Source: an uncultured Collinsella sp.
GTDB lineage: Bacteria; Actinomycetota; Coriobacteriia; Coriobacteriales; Coriobacteriaceae
Assembly: GCA_905198825.1 (NCBI GenBank)
Contig: CAJKEF010000032.1
Coordinates: forward strand, 1 to 9,607
DNA length: 9,607 nt
Direction: 5' to 3'
How positions within the stretch are numbered: the stretch's first letter is position 1; every line of letters begins with the position of its first letter. The position numbers were made by a program, and so were the translations under genes. Shown here piece after piece: positions 6,501 through 9,607 of this stretch. The notes under the pieces were generated by a model that was given only the letters and a program-made list of their open reading frames with translations, made no database searches and had not been told where the DNA came from.

Positions 6501-7367
6501 ATGGTATCGCGGTATCAAATTGTTTGTATGGTGGTCGATTGCGGCAGTCTGAAACGTGCAGCGGACGAGCTGGGCTACACACAAAGCGCGGTGAGCCAGG
6601 CCGTCAAGGCGCTCGAGCGCGAGCTGGGTACCACGCTTATCGAGCGCGGCAAGCAGGGCGTGTCGCTTACGCGCGACGGCAAGCAGTATCTGCCGTACCT
6701 GCGCCAAATCGTAACTGCCGAGGCCGAGCTTGAGGGCAAGCGCCAGGAACTGCTGGGGCTTTCGTCGACCGATATTCGCATCGCGACGTTTACCAACGTG
6801 AGCCGAACCGTGTTGCCGCGTGTGATCCGCGACTTTGGGGCGCTGCACCCGGGCGTACGCTTTACCCTCAAGCAGGGCGATTACACGCGCAACGCTCAAT
6901 GGGTGCACGATGGCGTGGTTGACTTTTGCTTTACGGCGCGCGGATTTACCGCTGGACTCGAGAAGCGCGTGGTCTATCACGACGAGTTGGTAGCATTGTT
7001 GCCGACCGCGCATCCGCTGACGGCAAAGGAAAAGGTGACACTCGCCGACCTAGCGTCCGAGCCGTTTGTGCTGCTGGATGAGGGCGAACAGAGCCTGGTG
7101 CTCGATGCATTTGCGGCGCATGGGCTGTCGCCGCACGTGACGAGTGAGGTGACCGACGACTACACCATCATGGCGATGGTGGAGGAGGGCCTGGGCGTGA
7201 GCATGCTCTACCGTCGTACTGTAGAGGGCATGCAAGCCGATATTCATGTGCGGCCCATCGTGCATGCCCCCTCGCGCGACGTGGTGGCCGCCTGGCGCAG
7301 CTGGGACACCATGCCCATCGCCACGAGGCGCTTTATCGACTATATGAGCTCGCATATTGTCAATTAA
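6501..7367 (+). CDS. LysR family transcriptional regulator
   Basis: This 288-residue DNA-binding regulator has an N-terminal winged helix-turn-helix spanning about residues 3-60. Its core GSLKRAADELGYTQSAVSQ (15-33) and following KALERELGTTLIER (36-49) are the LysR signature. A linker helix (about 61-88) leads to a two-lobe periplasmic-binding-protein-like effector domain, from IRIATFTNVS near 92 to the end. The start is chosen for GGAGG 4 bases upstream and because the HTH begins at once. It is divergent from the EamA exporter gene, which it most likely controls together with its own transcription. It is convergent with the MATE gene, with only 27 bp between the stops and no visible terminator there. 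The effector is unknown. Confidence 0.95.
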   Translation: MVSRYQIVCMVVDCGSLKRAADELGYTQSAVSQAVKALERELGTTLIERGKQGVSLTRDGKQYLPYLRQIVTAEAELEGKRQELLGLSSTDIRIATFTNVSRTVLPRVIRDFGALHPGVRFTLKQGDYTRNAQWVHDGVVDFCFTARGFTAGLEKRVVYHDELVALLPTAHPLTAKEKVTLADLASEPFVLLDEGEQSLVLDAFAAHGLSPHVTSEVTDDYTIMAMVEEGLGVSMLYRRTVEGMQADIHVRPIVHAPSRDVVAAWRSWDTMPIATRRFIDYMSSHIVN

Positions 7368-7394
7368 TGACTGGCGTGGCGTTGGGTGCGGTGT

Positions 7395-8777
7395 TTAGCG
7401 GGCTGTCACTTTGGCTTGGGTGGCGCGATAGGTGCGTGCCGGGTGGCAAAGTAGTACCGCAACGACCATAAAGAACGCCGTGGTGCCCAGGCTGATGGGG
7501 TAGACCATCATGATGTTTGCAAAGGTGCGGAAGTGCGGGAACACGCAGAACACCCAATAGAAGCGGATGCCGCAGACGCAGATCATGGTGATGAGGGCGG
7601 GCGTGAGCGAGATGCCAAAGCCGCGCAGGTAGCCGGACATGTTTTCGTAGAACATGCTAAAGGCGTACGCCGGGAAGATCGAGCATACGCGGATATAGCC
7701 GATTGAGACGATGTTGGGATCGCTATTGAACAGCGACAAGATCTCGCGCCCCAGGCCGACAATAACGATGATCGTGGTGAGTGCAACGATACCGCCTTCG
7801 ACCAGGCAGACCTTGAGCGTCTTGGTGCAGCGGTCGATCTGGCGGGCACCGTGGTTTTGTCCCACAAAGGTGGTGCACGCCTGGCTAAAGCTGTTGAGCA
7901 GGTTGTAGCACACGTACTCCAGGCTCATGGCGGCACTCGATGCCGCCATGACCTCGGTGCCCAGGCTGTTGATGGCAGACTGGATGATGATGTTGGCGAC
8001 GGCAAAGACGGCGCTTTGGATGCCGGCGGGCAGGCCGATCTTGACGATGCGCTTGAGGGCGACGGGGTCGATAGCCAGGTCGCGTAGGGTGACGCGGACG
8101 ACGGAGTCGGTCTTGAGCAGGCGGATAAAGAGCGTAGCGGCGCTGACGGTGTAGGCGATGGCGGTGGCGATGGCGACGCCCGCGACGCCCCAGTGGAGTA
8201 CGGGGACAAAGATGAGGTCTAGGCCAATGTTGAGGACGGTGGACACGGCAAGCGCCTGTAGCGGCATGCGGGTGATGCCGACGGAGCGGAAGATCGCGGC
8301 CTCAAAGTTGTAGAGCAAGATTGAGGGCAGGCTGAGCAAAAAGACGCGCAGGTAGAGCGAAGCGAGTGGCATGGTTTCGGAGGGAACGTTGAGGGCGGCG
8401 AGCATGGGCTCGGCAAAGATCTCGCCCAGTGCAATGACGACAAAGCCCACAAGTGCCATAAGAATCGAGGTATGGACGGCGCGTTTGACCATGTTCTGAT
8501 CGTTGCGGCCGATAGCGTTGGCGATGACCACGTTGGAGCCAAGCGACATGCCAATAAACAGGTTGAGCATAAGACTGGTAAGCGGAACATTGGAGCCGAC
8601 CGCCGCCATGGCGAGGGTTCCCTGGTCGCCCGAGAAGTTACCGATGATGACCGTGGCGATGAGGTTCGACAGTTGCTCCAAGATGCTCGTGGCGGCCACA
8701 GGGAAGGCGAACAGGGGAACATTGCGCCACAGCGATCCGGTGGTCATGTCAATGTGCTTAGATACGGTGTCAGCCAT
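7395..8777 (-). CDS. MATE family efflux transporter
   Basis: This 460-residue inner-membrane protein belongs to the multidrug and toxic compound extrusion family, which exports cationic drugs or metabolites in exchange for Na+ or H+. About twelve hydrophobic helices form two matE repeats, roughly residues 15-225 and 240-440. Family features include the opening MTTGSLWRNVPLFAFPVAAT (11-30), the LSNLIATVIIGNFSG stretch of helix 1, and the matching LNSFSQACTTFVGQNHGA in the second half. The start at 8777 has only a weak GAGAG signal. ATG at residue 11 (MTTGS) is where many relatives begin and is a possible alternative. The gene is divergent from the rlmA-type methyltransferase, sharing a 178-bp region with a large palindrome. 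The substrate is not predictable. Confidence 0.94.
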   Translation of the reverse strand: MADTVSKHIDMTTGSLWRNVPLFAFPVAATSILEQLSNLIATVIIGNFSGDQGTLAMAAVGSNVPLTSLMLNLFIGMSLGSNVVIANAIGRNDQNMVKRAVHTSILMALVGFVVIALGEIFAEPMLAALNVPSETMPLASLYLRVFLLSLPSILLYNFEAAIFRSVGITRMPLQALAVSTVLNIGLDLIFVPVLHWGVAGVAIATAIAYTVSAATLFIRLLKTDSVVRVTLRDLAIDPVALKRIVKIGLPAGIQSAVFAVANIIIQSAINSLGTEVMAASSAAMSLEYVCYNLLNSFSQACTTFVGQNHGARQIDRCTKTLKVCLVEGGIVALTTIIVIVGLGREILSLFNSDPNIVSIGYIRVCSIFPAYAFSMFYENMSGYLRGFGISLTPALITMICVCGIRFYWVFCVFPHFRTFANIMMVYPISLGTTAFFMVVAVLLCHPARTYRATQAKVTAR

Positions 8778-8781
8778 ACGC

Positions 8782-8796
8782 TCTCAATCTCTAACA
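8782..8796. repeat. Solitary near-copy of the 15-bp array repeat
   Basis: TCTCAATCTCTAACA matches the array repeat at 14 of 15 positions. The one difference (C for G at position 10) falls in the core that is invariant in the array. It sits directly before the MATE start and overlaps its weak ribosome binding site. No partner copy is found 40 bp away on either side. It may be a related site or a chance match. Confidence 0.4.
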
Positions 8797-8824
8797 TGCT
8801 CTTTTGTGCTTATTTGCGCAGACG

Positions 8825-8830
8825 ATGATA
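8825..8830 (-). promoter_or_regulatory. Predicted -10 box of the MATE gene
   Basis: Read on the minus strand this is TATCAT, a five-of-six match identical to the -10 predicted for the VUT operon. The expected -35 region (about 8848-8853) falls inside the left arm of the palindrome and has no clear consensus, which may mean activator dependence. Confidence 0.35.
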
Positions 8831-8841
8831 CTCCTAATTGG

Positions 8842-8899
8842 CTAGTCGTTGGGGACGTTCTTAAACGACTGGTCATTCAAGAACGTCTCCAATGACTAG
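8842..8899. repeat. 58-bp nested palindrome between MATE and rlmA-type genes
   Basis: The element pairs with its own reverse complement at 24 of 29 positions; the outer 21-bp arms (8842-8862 and 8879-8899) match at 19. Each half is also a hairpin: CTAGTCGTT/AACGACTGG (8842-8850, 8864-8872) and CTGGTCATT/AATGACTAG (8869-8877, 8891-8899), both with 13-nt loops. It can therefore form one long hairpin or two short ones. All five mismatched pairs are transitions. Its centre is 43 bp from the MATE -10 and 47 bp from the rlmA -10. It may be a shared operator or a REP/REPIN-like dispersed element. Confidence 0.9.
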
Positions 8900-8914
8900 G
8901 TGGGGGAGGCGTGC

Positions 8915-8920
8915 GACAAT
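8915..8920 (+). promoter_or_regulatory. Predicted -10 box of the rlmA-type gene
   Basis: GACAAT in the context ACAATAGTG matches the prfC -10 region. The expected -35 (about 8892-8897) lies in the right end of the palindrome and is not a good consensus. The leader to the ATG at 8956 would be about 29 nt. Confidence 0.4.
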
Positions 8921-8955
8921 AGTGGGCGTTGTGTTGTTCGCGCTAAGGAGTTGCC

Positions 8956-9607
8956 ATGTTGTTGTGTCCCGTTTGCCATGAGCCGTTGGTGGACGACGAG
9001 CGCGGTGCTGTGTGCGCGGGTGGACACCGGTTTGACCGTGCGCGCGAGGGCTATCTATATCTACTGCGCTCGTCCAAGAGCGGCGACTCTATGGGAGATC
9101 CCAAGTCGCAGGCACGCAGCCGTCGTGACTTTCTGAACCGTGGATACTACGCGCCGTTGCGCGATGCGATGGTCGAGCTGGTGCGCAAACAGGTGTCTGG
9201 GCGCGCCGCGTCTGTGAACGGCCCCATGACGCTGCTCGATATTTGCTGCGGCGAGGGCTACTACACCAGCGCCATGGGCGCGGTGCCGGGCGTGGACGCT
9301 TACGGGTTCGACTTGGGCAAAGAGATGGTGCGCCTGGCCGCCAAGCGCGGCGATGCGACCTATTTCGTGGCCAACATGAAGGATATCCCCGTGGCCGATG
9401 GCGCCTTCGATATGGTGACCGAACTCTTTGCTCCCTTTAACGAGCGCGAATTTGCCCGCGTGCTGGCGCCAGAGGGCTCGCTCTACACCGTGGTGCCGGG
9501 CGCCCGTCATCTCTTTGGGCTCAAGGAGGTGCTCTACGACACGCCGTACCTTAACGATGAGAAGCTGCCGAAGACCACCGAGCTCGAGTTAGTCGGAACG
9601 CAGCGGG
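8956..9607 (+). CDS. rlmA: 23S rRNA (guanine-N1)-methyltransferase, RlmA family (cut by window edge)
   Basis: This SAM-dependent enzyme methylates a guanine in helix 35 of 23S rRNA: G745 by RlmA(I) of E. coli, G748 by RlmA(II)/TlrB of Gram-positives, where it gives tylosin tolerance. The visible 217 residues begin with a zinc site of Cys4, Cys7, Cys20 and His24, the same spacing as in E. coli RlmA. FDRAREGYLYLL (26-37) follows, then the region that leads to RRDFLNRGYYAPLRDA (56-71). SAM motif I is LLDICCGEGYYT (93-104). FDLGKEM and the post-motif VTELFAPFNEREFARVL also match the family, and about 50 residues are missing at the C-terminus. AAGGAG lies 5 bases before the ATG. Family assignment is firm; whether the target is G745 or G748 cannot be decided here, though a Gram-positive host favours RlmA(II). 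Confidence 0.93.
   Translation, partial: MLLCPVCHEPLVDDERGAVCAGGHRFDRAREGYLYLLRSSKSGDSMGDPKSQARSRRDFLNRGYYAPLRDAMVELVRKQVSGRAASVNGPMTLLDICCGEGYYTSAMGAVPGVDAYGFDLGKEMVRLAAKRGDATYFVANMKDIPVADGAFDMVTELFAPFNEREFARVLAPEGSLYTVVPGARHLFGLKEVLYDTPYLNDEKLPKTTELELVGTQR

Noticed and set aside
6443..6733. 96-codon open frame starting upstream of the LysR gene
   Set aside because: It overlaps the LysR HTH region in another frame and has no recognisable content; LysR has the better ribosome binding site.
7368..7394. Terminator between the convergent LysR and MATE genes
   Set aside because: The 27-bp gap has no stem of useful length and no T-run.
8855..8886. LexA/SOS box in the palindrome (GTTC and GAAC present)
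   Set aside because: The half-sites are in the opposite order and much farther apart than the actinobacterial GAAC-N4-GTTC box.

Overview
The window looks like chromosome of a Coriobacteriia member, most likely Collinsella or a close relative. It is moderately GC-rich, and most genes have strong AAGGAG-type ribosome binding sites a few bases before ATG or GTG. This placement is inferred from gene content and base use; no 16S or other marker is present. Both ends cut through genes.

Layout. (1) 1-840, minus strand: a GntR/YtrA-type repressor followed by the start of its ABC transporter ATPase, with a perfect inverted-repeat operator candidate (868-901) over the promoter. (2) 841-1392: a 550-base divergent intergenic region. 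It holds the most striking object here, eight copies of a 15-bp sequence in strictly alternating orientation at a 40-bp pitch (951-1249). (3) 1393-3006, plus: prfC (release factor 3), closed by a hairpin terminator. (4) 3084-4612, plus: a two-gene operon of a VUT/YhhQ-type transporter (queuosine-precursor family) and a short-chain dehydrogenase, with a structured leader and a strong terminator shared with the convergent gene. (5) 4626-6342, minus: ung (uracil-DNA glycosylase) and, upstream of it, an EamA/DMT transporter. (6) 6501-7367, plus: a LysR-type regulator divergent from the EamA gene, with a TTC-N11-GAA box between them. (7) 7395-8777, minus: a MATE efflux pump. (8) 8778-8955: a divergent intergenic region with a 58-bp nested palindrome placed almost symmetrically between the two predicted -10 boxes. 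(9) 8956-9607, plus: the start of an RlmA-type 23S rRNA guanine methyltransferase.

How the parts may work together. Three transporter/regulator modules are recognisable: YtrA-type repressor plus ABC ATPase, LysR plus EamA exporter, and MATE pump divergent from an rRNA methyltransferase. The last pair could give two kinds of drug tolerance, efflux and target modification, under one shared site; this is inference. The housekeeping genes prfC and ung are ordinary. The alternating-repeat array and the nested palindrome are the two elements that known gene families do not explain. Both lie between divergent genes, where shared control sites or dispersed repeat elements would be expected.
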